Source: Halovenus rubra
GTDB taxonomy: Archaea; Halobacteriota; Halobacteria; Halobacteriales; Haloarculaceae
DNA length: 64,000 nucleotides
Assembly (NCBI RefSeq): GCF_026586665.1
Contig: NZ_JAODIY010000009.1
Span: 248,001 to 312,000, forward strand
Direction of reading: 5' to 3'
Shown here in pieces: positions 54,159 to 62,107 of the stretch. Under the pieces are notes generated by a model. It ran no database searches and was not told where the DNA came from. It worked only from the letters and a program-made list of their open reading frames with translations. Each line of letters opens with the position of its first letter. Position 1 is the first letter of the stretch. The translations under genes and the position numbers were made by a program.

Positions 54159-57100
54159 ATGGAACGAGAGGAACTGGCAGTATTGGGAAACAGGCTAGAA
54201 TTCGTCGAGGCACTCGAAGACGAGCCACTCCACAAGGCAGACCTCGTCGAAGAGTTTCACCACTCGCGGTCGACTGTCGACCGGGCGATCAACGAACTTG
54301 AAAACGTGGGCTTCGTCGAGCGCGTCTCGCGTGGCTACGTCACCACGCAGACCGGCCAACTCGTCGCCAAACAGTACCGCCAGTTTCTCGGCTCGTTCGA
54401 CAGACAACTCGATATCGCCGACGTCGTCGACGCGGTTCCAGCGGAGTATGAACTCCCACACACACTGTTCGACGACTCGACTGTCGAGTCCATCGACGGA
54501 CCGCACGAACTATTCGCGCGCGTCACGGACGTCATCGGTGCGGGCGAAACCTGTCGAATCCTGTTGCCGAAGGTGTTTGACTCCCGGCACGTCCAGGTCT
54601 GGCACTCCCAGGTGGTTCGTAGTGACCGCACCGTCGAATTGTTCACCGACGAGCTCGTACTCGACCAACTCGAGGTGGAGTGTCCCGACCTGACGAACGA
54701 GCTCGCAGACACCGACGGCTTTGAGGTATACGAGATTCCGATGCCGGCGTTCGGCATTGTTGTTCCAGTCTCACACGGGACACGCAACCAAGACCAACCA
54801 GTGTTAGTCATTACGTACGAAGACGACGGAATTGCTGGGGTTATAGAGACGAAAAGCTCGGATGCGCATGCGTGGGCGCGAGACCAGTTTCAGGAGTATC
54901 GCGACGAGTGTGAACGCGTGACCGACCGACTCTGGTCCGAAGACAGAGCAGAGACGATTGGGATCGTTTCGGGTGCAGGACTGTCGCCATCGCTCGAATC
55001 AGAGGGGTTCGAGCTGGTCGACGAGGACTTCTTCGACGAGCGTGAGCCGATTGCGCCCGAAACTGGCTGGCGTGCGGGTCTCGGACTGGCAGAAGTAGCT
55101 GATGGACAGTCAGTCGACCGGGAACTCGACGACGAAACACTCTGCGAGCACGTTTCGGAGAAGCTTACAGACGGCACCGACATCGTGGTACTGGGTCCAG
55201 CAGGTGCAGGCAAAAGCACGCTCTGCAAGCAGGTGGCCTGCGAGTGGTCCCGCGAGCGCGACGGGCACGTCATCTACCGCGAGAGCGGTCTGGGTTGCCC
55301 GTTCAGTTCCACACGGATGCTCGAAGAACACGTTCGGGAAGCCGAGGAACACGTTCTCGTGGTCGTCGAGGACGCTGTCAGGAGCGAAGCGAGCGACATC
55401 GTGACGGTGATGAACCGACTGGCCGGGCGCGACGACATCAGCTTCTTGCTGGACGCCCGGGAGGAGGAGTGGCACGACTCCGAATCGCCACTCGATGCAC
55501 GCATGGACGCGTTCCGCCATAGCGCACTGGACGTGGTGTCGGTGCCGGCACTCGAGGAAAACGACGTCGAGAAGCTGATGACGACTGCGGAATCGCTGAT
55601 GAACGCAACGGTAGAGATCGAGCCACCAGAGTTGCTGGCAGAGGTACGCGAGGGAAATACGGGCGACAGTGGGGCGATGTTGCTACTGATACACCGCCTG
55701 GCTCGACTCGCAGACCCATTGGACGACAATGGCGGTGCGACGGCGCTCGACGACGACGTCGACAGGGTTCGGGCAGACCTCAAGTCAATCGGCGAGACGG
55801 CACTGGACGTTGGCTTGCTTGCGAACACGCTGAACGCGGCCAGCATCGAACTCCATCCGGAACTGCTGTACGCCGTCGCACTCCCCGAGACTGACGGCTC
55901 GGTTGCACAGGTCTCGGACGCGCTCGACCGACTCGACGGGCACGTGCTGCTTTCCCGTCAAGGCGACCCATTCTGTCACGGTCCCCACGAGTCGTGGTCG
56001 GTTCGCTTTCTGGAACGATACGCCGAGAGGGCAGAGACTGAGCGGGCCAAGCAGCGGTTCGAACAGTGTCTTCAGGCCGTCTTTTCGCTGGCCGACAGAC
56101 CACAGCGGTGTGACAGACTCGTCGGAATTGTCGACGGAGAGACGCCCGCGTTGGACCGGATCGCAGCGGACCGTCGGAAATGGGCTGAAGACATCGCCAC
56201 CGGACTTTTCAGACTTGGCACGACCAACGCGAGGGTCGCACCACTGTTTGCACCGAGCGAAGAGTCGACGCTGTCGCTGCCCCGTGTCTGTTCGACCGAA
56301 ACCCGGGCCGAGTGTTTGTTACAGCACGGTGAGATGTACGCGGAAGCAGGCGACTACGAGGCCGCGAGCGCGGAGTTTCGTCGGCTCGAATCCCTCGGGA
56401 GCGATGCATCGCTGCCCGGCTATCGTGGAGAGGCTCTCAGACGACTCGGGAGTCTGGCTGGTCGACAGGGTGACTTCGAGCAGGCCGACTCGTATTTCCA
56501 GCGGAGTCTTGCAATCGTCGAACGGACCGACGAGAAAAAACAGGAGGCAGACTGCCTCAACGGTCTCGGACTGAGCGCCGTGAAACAGCGCGACCTCGAC
56601 AGAGCACGCGGGCTACAGGAACAGAGCCTCGAACTGTACCGAGAACTGGACGATCCACACGGAGAGGCGAAAGCACTACACAATCTGGGTGTTCTCGAAA
56701 GGAGCGAAGGCAACCACGACCAGGCGGGCAAGTACTACGAGCAGAGCCTCTCGCTCGTCCGCGAAACCGGAGACAGGAAAGGCGAAGCACAGACGCTCCA
56801 CAATCTGGCGGAGATCGCGATAACCCAGGGTCAGTACGACCAGTCCCGAGAGTATCGAAAGAAAAGTCTCGACATCTTTCAGGAAATCGGTAATCCGGAG
56901 GGAATCATGAATAGCCTGAACGGACTGGGGTCAATCGCATACCATCGCTCCCGGTACGACGAGGCGCGCGAGTACTACGAACGAAGTAGAGATATCGCAG
57001 CAGAAATTGGCCAAAAACCGCTAGAGGCAACGTCATTGAACAATATCGGACTCATCGAGTACCAGCGCGGTGAATACGAACACGCACGACAGTACTTCGA

Positions 57101-57902
57101 GCGGAGTCTCGAAATCAGGCGGACACTCGAGCAGCAGTCAGACGAAGCCAGTACGCTGAACAACCTCGGCAGTCTCGCCCGGAAGCGTGGCGCGTACGAT
57201 CGGACCGAAAACCACCACGAGCAGGCACTCGACATTACACGGGAGATCGACGACCGCCACCGGGAAGCTGAGAGTCTCGCCAACCTCGGAACAATCGCCA
57301 GGATCCGCGGTGAGTTCGAGCGAGCTAGAGACGCGCTGACCGAGGCGCTCGACATCGCGCGTGACGTCGGGGTTCTCGAACCGTGGGTGAGCAGCCGTCG
57401 CGAGCTCGGCGCAGTCTCACGGGAAACGGGAGACCACGAACGGGCGGCCGAGTACCTCGACGAGGCGCTCGACGCCTGCACCGACGACGCAGACCAGGTG
57501 CAACGGGTACGGATCCACCTCGAACGGGCCCGTCTCGAACTGGCGAGAGACGAGCCCCGGTCGGCACAGCCTGTACTTGACCAGGCACAGGACAGACTTG
57601 CCCGGATAACAGCACCACACGACGCCGCACGTGCGGCGGTGATCGAAGGGCGAATCGCTACCGCCACCGGTTCTCCCGGACGGGCCCGCGAACACTGGCA
57701 GGAAGCACTCACGACCTTCGAAGACGTCGGTGCACCGCAGGACGTGCTCGGGACGCTCGGGTTGCTCGTCGAGGTGTGTCGCGAGTTGGGCGACGACGAG
57801 CGGGTAACGCAGTTTCTCGAACGGGGTCAGCGAACACTGGAAACTGCGCCGGAACCGGTCCAGCGCCGCGACTGGTTCGATCGGGGGCCACCGGAGCAGT
57901 AG
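54159..57902 (+). CDS. Winged-helix/FilR1-like, P-loop NTPase, TPR fusion protein (STAND-like)
   Basis: The 1247-residue protein starts MEREELAVLGNRLEFVEALE. Residues ~5-75 are a winged helix (HHSRSTVDRAINELENVGFV) and ~100-265 a FilR1-like domain, as in the regulator at 2627. A P-loop NTPase follows: Walker A GPAGAGKSTLCKQ near 343-355, Walker B-like VLVVVEDAV near 400, then SFLLDARE. From ~725 to the end there are about ten TPRs of 40 residues (for example ALHNLGVLERSEGNHDQAGK, SLNNIGLIEYQRGEYEHARQ). The order resembles STAND regulators such as MalT or AfsR, but with an archaeal wH/FilR1 front end. It is G+C-rich and divergent from the triple-propeller gene. Confidence 0.9.
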   Translation: MEREELAVLGNRLEFVEALEDEPLHKADLVEEFHHSRSTVDRAINELENVGFVERVSRGYVTTQTGQLVAKQYRQFLGSFDRQLDIADVVDAVPAEYELPHTLFDDSTVESIDGPHELFARVTDVIGAGETCRILLPKVFDSRHVQVWHSQVVRSDRTVELFTDELVLDQLEVECPDLTNELADTDGFEVYEIPMPAFGIVVPVSHGTRNQDQPVLVITYEDDGIAGVIETKSSDAHAWARDQFQEYRDECERVTDRLWSEDRAETIGIVSGAGLSPSLESEGFELVDEDFFDEREPIAPETGWRAGLGLAEVADGQSVDRELDDETLCEHVSEKLTDGTDIVVLGPAGAGKSTLCKQVACEWSRERDGHVIYRESGLGCPFSSTRMLEEHVREAEEHVLVVVEDAVRSEASDIVTVMNRLAGRDDISFLLDAREEEWHDSESPLDARMDAFRHSALDVVSVPALEENDVEKLMTTAESLMNATVEIEPPELLAEVREGNTGDSGAMLLLIHRLARLADPLDDNGGATALDDDVDRVRADLKSIGETALDVGLLANTLNAASIELHPELLYAVALPETDGSVAQVSDALDRLDGHVLLSRQGDPFCHGPHESWSVRFLERYAERAETERAKQRFEQCLQAVFSLADRPQRCDRLVGIVDGETPALDRIAADRRKWAEDIATGLFRLGTTNARVAPLFAPSEESTLSLPRVCSTETRAECLLQHGEMYAEAGDYEAASAEFRRLESLGSDASLPGYRGEALRRLGSLAGRQGDFEQADSYFQRSLAIVERTDEKKQEADCLNGLGLSAVKQRDLDRARGLQEQSLELYRELDDPHGEAKALHNLGVLERSEGNHDQAGKYYEQSLSLVRETGDRKGEAQTLHNLAEIAITQGQYDQSREYRKKSLDIFQEIGNPEGIMNSLNGLGSIAYHRSRYDEAREYYERSRDIAAEIGQKPLEATSLNNIGLIEYQRGEYEHARQYFERSLEIRRTLEQQSDEASTLNNLGSLARKRGAYDRTENHHEQALDITREIDDRHREAESLANLGTIARIRGEFERARDALTEALDIARDVGVLEPWVSSRRELGAVSRETGDHERAAEYLDEALDACTDDADQVQRVRIHLERARLELARDEPRSAQPVLDQAQDRLARITAPHDAARAAVIEGRIATATGSPGRAREHWQEALTTFEDVGAPQDVLGTLGLLVEVCRELGDDERVTQFLERGQRTLETAPEPVQRRDWFDRGPPEQ

Positions 57903-57917
57903 CGGTCTGACGCGGGG

Positions 57918-58074
57918 CTATTCTCGCGGAACGAGACAGCGTAGCGTCCGTTCCTCGTCGACGAATGCCAGCATGTTCGACCCTACGGCAGGGGCATGGG
58001 CGTAGCCAGCAGTTGAAGCGCTGTATTCCCACTGCTTTGACCCATCTGTGGTGACGAGTGCCCGTGATTGGGCC
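57918..58074 (-). pseudogene. C-terminal remnant of a PQQ-type propeller gene
   Basis: The minus strand reads ALVTTDGSKQWEYSASTAGY, then AHAPAVGSNMLAFVDEERTL and RCLVPRE followed by a stop: one or two PQQ_2 blades and the typical end of a haloarchaeal PQQ-like protein. Upstream the frame loses similarity and no start is visible. It lies just behind the NTPase gene and suggests that the locus once had another propeller gene here. Confidence 0.5.
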
Positions 58075-58444
58075 CGCGGTATTATAGTTCTCACTCTATT
58101 CGAACGATGGGGAGCTTCAACCCAACGAGGTTCGTCTGAATCCATGTCCGATTGACGGGACACATACCCGCTAACACACGGATGGAGTACGGCACTTCCG
58201 TTGATCGCCAATATCTCGGTCCTCTCCGGTAGGTCGACGGAACTGGCTACATATACTGTTTCTCCTCAGCATGATCTCCCCAGAAGCCGTTTGGATCACT
58301 CATCTTGTATCCGCTTGCTCTCTGAACCACTTCCTCAATCAAACGAAACACCTGCAGCCTCCAGCGGACTCATGCAGCAGTCGTCTACCGTCGAGTTTCG
58401 GCCATCACCCCTTCCGTTGGACTGAGCGGTTCGCTTTATTGTGA
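58075..58444. other. Spacer with no recognised gene
   Basis: I see no coding sequence with recognisable features in this 370-base stretch; it may contain decayed upstream parts of the propeller remnant. Confidence 0.35.
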
Positions 58445-59257
58445 TTAGTCGATTTCTATCGTGAGGTCGGCGGTAACTATTTCGTGGCCCTGTTCAACTG
58501 ATACCCTGAACGATTTATCGGCCCTAAACACACCAGATCCGACACTATCTCGCTCAGCTTGAATTTCGTATTTCTCGCTGATGGATGCTCCGCTGTCGAG
58601 GGTCACAGCGACTGCGATATCGTTTGCACCGACGACGTCCCCGTCATGGGTTTGGACATGGCCACTCTCCGCATATGCATCCGCCCACAACAGGAGTTCA
58701 TCGGCATACAGCGTCCCAAACGGACGCGGTGGCCCGGTGGACCATCGGAGTGGTTCCTCGCTCGTGTTTTCAGCCCGGAGTTCGAAGACAGCTGGATCAT
58801 CTGGTGTCGCGGTATCGTCGAGGAGGTCAACAGTAATCGACAGTCGTGGGGGCGTATCAAGATCAATTTCGCGCAACTCGAAACCCACGTACTGCCATGA
58901 GTCGTTGGTTTCTCCATAATCAACGAGGTCGTACTGGTTCAGAACTCGGCGGGTTCCATCAGGCAGCGTATCCGCTCCATAGGAATCTTCTCGGGCGGAC
59001 TCAAAGACAGACTGGAGTTCCGGCGAGAGTTCCTCCAGCTTGAGAATCCTATCATTTTGATTGACATCGTTGGTGTCGACCCATCGGGTTGGTTCGAGTG
59101 TGTATGGATGATTGGGATACGTTCGCTCGGAATCCACCCTAGCTGACATTATATCATACGACGAATTGCCCAACAGCGGCCCCTCTTGGGTGAGGCATCC
59201 ACTGCAGATGAGTGTCACCCCGCCGACACCCGCTGCGAGAAACTCCCGACGTTCCAT
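58445..59257 (-). CDS. Tat lipoprotein of unknown function
   Basis: The 270-residue protein starts at the ATG giving MERREFLAAGVGGVTLICSG followed by the lipobox Cys: twin-arginine signal plus lipidation. The mature part has an N-terminal helical-mixed half (RTYPNHPYTLEPTRWV) and a C-terminal Ig-like beta-sandwich (PAVFELRAENTSEEPLRWST; GVFRADKSFRVSVEQGH). I do not recognise a family name. An upstream in-frame codon at 59281 was rejected; the TATA-like box AGTATTTATT at 59281-59290 marks the leaderless ATG at 59257. Confidence 0.78.
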   Translation of the reverse strand: MERREFLAAGVGGVTLICSGCLTQEGPLLGNSSYDIMSARVDSERTYPNHPYTLEPTRWVDTNDVNQNDRILKLEELSPELQSVFESAREDSYGADTLPDGTRRVLNQYDLVDYGETNDSWQYVGFELREIDLDTPPRLSITVDLLDDTATPDDPAVFELRAENTSEEPLRWSTGPPRPFGTLYADELLLWADAYAESGHVQTHDGDVVGANDIAVAVTLDSGASISEKYEIQAERDSVGSGVFRADKSFRVSVEQGHEIVTADLTIEID

Positions 59258-59280
59258 AATAATTGGCCACGGCGGAGACA

Positions 59281-59290
59281 AATAAATACT
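59281..59290 (-). promoter_or_regulatory. TATA-like box for the Tat lipoprotein gene
   Basis: AGTATTTATT on the minus strand, 24-33 bases before the ATG at 59257. Confidence 0.5.
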
Positions 59291-59409
59291 TTCGTGAGGG
59301 TTAAAACTGTATTATTCACCTTCCTCCAGTCCTGGGACGACGTCGCTGACGCACTGTCGGCGCGTGGCCTTGATCGTGGCCATATCTTCCACCTGCCGGA
59401 GCCCGACCA

Positions 59410-59664
59410 ATGAGGTGTTGGGTGGAGGCCCGCCAGCGAACCCGAAAGTGCGCCGATTCGTTACGTGGCCATGCTGTCGTCGAGGCCGTCGACGTGCTCC
59501 CGCCTGCGAAAGACCCCACCGACCGGTGGACAGTCGAGGTTGTGTTGCGTGAAGGTACTGGTGGGGTGCCCCACCAAGTGCTGGACACATTCGGAAGCTA
59601 CCAGTTGACTCTTCGCGACGTCTCGCCACAGGGACCGTACTGGGTGGCTGTAGGGACCGCATAG
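59410..59664 (+). CDS. Small conserved haloarchaeal protein
   Basis: The 84-residue soluble protein has no signal or membrane segment. Its core (GHAVVEAVDVLPPAKDPTDR; WTVEVVLREGTGGVPHQVLD) followed by LTLRDVSPQGPYWVAVGTA looks like a compact alpha/beta domain that I have seen as a stand-alone hypothetical protein in many haloarchaea. The function is unknown. Its 3' end is duplicated 1 kb downstream (60651-60696). Confidence 0.65.
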   Translation: MRCWVEARQRTRKCADSLRGHAVVEAVDVLPPAKDPTDRWTVEVVLREGTGGVPHQVLDTFGSYQLTLRDVSPQGPYWVAVGTA

Positions 59665-59691
59665 GCATACGCGTCAGAATTTTCGCCGGTG
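59646..59691 (+). repeat. Direct repeat, left copy (gene 3' end)
   Basis: It covers the last codons of the 84-residue protein gene (AVGTA and stop) and GCATACGCGTCAGAATTTTC plus GCCGGTG. The right copy at 60651-60696 matches 24 of the last 27 bases and reads AVGAA with a stop at the equivalent place. Confidence 0.65.
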
Positions 59692-59958
59692 GGATAAAGC
59701 GAAGAGGGCCAGGCTTCCGGGTTTCCGGATAGCGAGGTTTGCCTTCGAGAAACTCGGAGGGAAACAGTGTAGTGAGCCGACGCATGATTCTCGTTGAGGA
59801 GCGAGGGTTGTGCACAGACTTCTCCACCTCACTCCTTCCGAAAAGTAGCCTCGATAAGCCGCTGCTGTCACGCGGTTCCTCTCCTAACTAAAGACGGATG
59901 AGGAGACTTGTTTGAATATACGAAAATAATTAGTATTTCAGGAATAAAATACGGAACT
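59692..59958. other. Spacer upstream of the lipoprotein
   Basis: No gene seen. The last 60 bases are A/T-rich (AAAATAATTAGTATTTCAGG near 59923-59942) and probably hold the promoter of the lipoprotein gene at 59959. Confidence 0.35.
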
Positions 59959-60342
59959 ATGAACCGACGTTCCCTACTAACCGTATGTGGTGCCGGCCTA
60001 CTGGGTTCCGTTGCTGGTTGCATATCATTATTTGACGGATCGGGTATCGATCCAGAAAAATCAAACTTTACCAAACAAGAGGGCTGGCACTTGGCAGTGA
60101 TACAAAACAACCGGTCAAGGCCAGTTGAGGTTACGATAACTACAACCGGCGACCAATCGGACATTGACTATTCGAATACGCTGAGCCTAGAAGCAGAGGA
60201 GTCCAGACAAATCACTGACTTATTCACACATGGAGCTGATGCGCACGTTCTCCGCGTAGTAACTAAGGATCATGAACTAGAAAAAACGATTCGGTCGGTC
60301 GAGAAGGGAAGTCCGTGTTTGAGATACATACAGACCGAATAA
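59959..60342 (+). CDS. Tat lipoprotein, first half of a probable frameshifted gene
   Basis: The 127-residue reading frame starts MNRRSLLTVCGAGLLGSVAG and continues with a lipobox Cys. The mature domain (EGWHLAVIQNNRSRPVEVTI; SRQITDLFTHGADAHVLRVV) is a small beta-sandwich. A second copy of the same kind of domain continues in another frame from about 60315, and the last residues here (PCLRYIQTE) do not look like a natural end. The gene is probably broken by a one-base change near 60300-60340, or the two frames are joined by programmed shifting. Base use is A/T-rich. Confidence 0.6.
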   Translation: MNRRSLLTVCGAGLLGSVAGCISLFDGSGIDPEKSNFTKQEGWHLAVIQNNRSRPVEVTITTTGDQSDIDYSNTLSLEAEESRQITDLFTHGADAHVLRVVTKDHELEKTIRSVEKGSPCLRYIQTE

Positions 60343-60647
60343 ACTACCGGAAGGAGCTCCGGAGAGCTGCTGATATCACACTCTCGAATCATCTTGAGAC
60401 ACAGGCAACATTCAAAATCACAATTGACCCTGCGTCATCAAGTGAACCACCAGTATATGACCGGATACAACTTCCAGCGGGAGATTTTGTCGGATTTACT
60501 GACATTTTTACTATCGGAAATGAGTATGAAGTTGAGGTTGAGGCTAATGGGACGACCAAGTCAGAGAATCACTTGGCTTCGTCTACCAATAGTATCACAA
60601 TTACGTTAAATCAGGATGGGATGAAAATAGGGGAATCCGAGAACTAG
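60315..60647 (+). CDS. Second domain of the probable frameshifted lipoprotein
   Basis: The 110-residue frame (from a GTG) has no signal peptide. It reads RAADITLSNHLETQATFKIT, then QLPAGDFVGFTDIFTIGNEY, which parallels the first domain (LAVIQNNRSRPVEVTI ... ESRQITDLFTHGADAHVL). It overlaps the first frame by 28 bases. Most simply it is the C-terminal half of one exported two-domain protein. Confidence 0.5.
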   Translation: MFEIHTDRINYRKELRRAADITLSNHLETQATFKITIDPASSSEPPVYDRIQLPAGDFVGFTDIFTIGNEYEVEVEANGTTKSENHLASSTNSITITLNQDGMKIGESEN

Positions 60648-60650
60648 CTC

Positions 60651-60696
60651 GGCTGTTGGAGCTGCGTGAGCATACACGTCAGAATTTTCTCCGATG
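60651..60696 (+). repeat. Direct repeat, right copy
   Basis: GGCTGTTGGAGCTGCGTGA followed by GCATACACGTCAGAATTTTC and TCCGATG is a second copy of the 3' end of the 84-residue protein gene at 59646-59691. The ~1 kb between the copies contains the A/T-rich lipoprotein. Confidence 0.65.
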
Positions 60697-60752
60697 ATAG
60701 GCTCTGGTGAATCACTAGACGGCGCTGGAACGAACCGTCAGAACGTGGAGAA

Positions 60753-60971
60753 TGAAGCGGGAAATCGTGGATGTCCATGTCCAAAATCTCCCGCTTCACG
60801 CAGAGAGTGGTGACATTAGCAAAAAATGCTGTTGGTGGCCGAGGCGAAGCGGCCGCCCCCGAAAGGGGTGGCGGATTCGTCTCCATCGCCAGTAACTCTT
60901 TGAGAAATCGGGACAATCTCTCCAGTGAAGCGGGAGATTTGCGTCATGGACAACTGAAGTCTCCCGCTTCA
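60753..60971. repeat. Twin hairpins forming an inverted repeat (MITE-like)
   Basis: Hairpin 1: TGAAGCGGGAAATC (60753-60766) with AATCTCCCGCTTCA (60785-60798). Hairpin 2: TGAAGCGGGAGATT (60926-60939) with AGTCTCCCGCTTCA (60958-60971). Both loops have 18 bases and contain complementary TGTCCATG and CATGGACA. The whole is a 46-base palindromic end in inverted copies around a ~127-base centre with a G+C-rich internal stem (GGCCGAGGCGAAGCGGCC; CCCCCGAAAGGGG). It looks like a small mobile element or the ends of an IS200/IS605 relative. Confidence 0.6.
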
Positions 60972-61303
60972 GCTCCTTCGATTTAGCGAACGATCCTGCT
61001 ACCGTCTAGTGATTCAACAGAGCCCTTTGAGACTACTGTTTGATCACAGAGAGATTGTATTGCCAACTAAAACACGCATGAATTGATACGAAACAGTGAA
61101 AACATTCCGTCGTCGATATGTGGGATATGAATGTGCAGTCGGTAAGACCGCAGGAAATGTACTTGGTGGGTTAATTTGGTAGACGAATCGGCTCTATGAC
61201 TGGTATTTAGTTACATACACTAATATGAATAAAATAACTGTATTGGAAACAACTGATATAGACACTTCCGCAGCTTTCAACAGATACAGGATGCTATTTT
61301 CAT
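60972..61303. other. A/T-rich spacer
   Basis: No gene or repeat recognised. It separates the twin hairpins from the 3' end of the nucleotidyltransferase gene. Confidence 0.35.
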
Positions 61304-62107
61304 CTACTCTACTGGTTTTACTGTATTACCATTTTGACGTACTCGGTCGAACTTCTGGTGATACTCGATCCGTTCGCCAACGTCAGCGACATCCAGATAT
61401 AATTCGACGGCCATTTCGTCGATCGTCATCGGCTCATCGAGTGCCTGAAGCACTTCGAGCCCCCGGTAGTACCTGTTCGTGAGCTCCTGAACGCGGTCCT
61501 CAATCGGTGTGGTCACCCCGTACCGTTCCTCGAGTTCGACCAGGGCCTCGTTCGCGAACGTGGCGAACTGATCGTCCCCCAGACGTTCGATCTGGGCTTC
61601 GAGTTCATCTCGGACGACGTCGTAATCGAGGCCAGTCTGTACGAGCATATTCATGTCCTCGATGTCGTCGTCACGGCCCGCAATCGCCTTGAACAGGAAG
61701 ATATCCTCGTTGCTGACCAGCCGGACCGTCAGTCGATCCGTGTCGAGGAACGGCTCGCTGCGCTCTTGCATGCCGTCGGTGAGCACGAGCTTGTTCGCGA
61801 CCTGCTGGTTGAAGATGTCGAAGCGACACCCATCGTGGTTCTCGACACAACTCGTCGCCCCCAGCGCCCGATAACCTGGATCCAGCGACTGGACCTCCGC
61901 ATACCCGAGGTCCATCAAGACGGCCCACAGCTGACCGTACGCGTCGCCATTCGGGACGACCAAGTCGATATCTTTCGTCGCCCCCTTGAGGTCGCGCAGC
62001 GACATCGCACCACCACCAATCAGGTATACCGTGAGCGGTTCAGATAGCCCGCCCCCGATTCGCTGGAATTCGTTCTCGATGTACTCACGTCCGAATGTTG
62101 GTCTCAT
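61304..62107 (-). CDS. Nucleotidyltransferase-fold protein, probable toxin component
   Basis: The 267-residue protein has a nucleotidyltransferase signature: VYLIGGGAMSLRDLKGATKD followed by IDLVV (GG...KDIDL), and a later acidic strand in CRFDIFNQQ. This fits the DUF6036/AbiEii-like group. The C-terminal part is helical (VRDELEAQIERLGDDQFATF). Its start overlaps the upstream winged-helix gene by ATGA, the arrangement of nucleotidyltransferase toxin-antitoxin systems. G+C content looks well above the core. The target, if a toxin, is unknown. Confidence 0.8.
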   Translation of the reverse strand: MRPTFGREYIENEFQRIGGGLSEPLTVYLIGGGAMSLRDLKGATKDIDLVVPNGDAYGQLWAVLMDLGYAEVQSLDPGYRALGATSCVENHDGCRFDIFNQQVANKLVLTDGMQERSEPFLDTDRLTVRLVSNEDIFLFKAIAGRDDDIEDMNMLVQTGLDYDVVRDELEAQIERLGDDQFATFANEALVELEERYGVTTPIEDRVQELTNRYYRGLEVLQALDEPMTIDEMAVELYLDVADVGERIEYHQKFDRVRQNGNTVKPVE

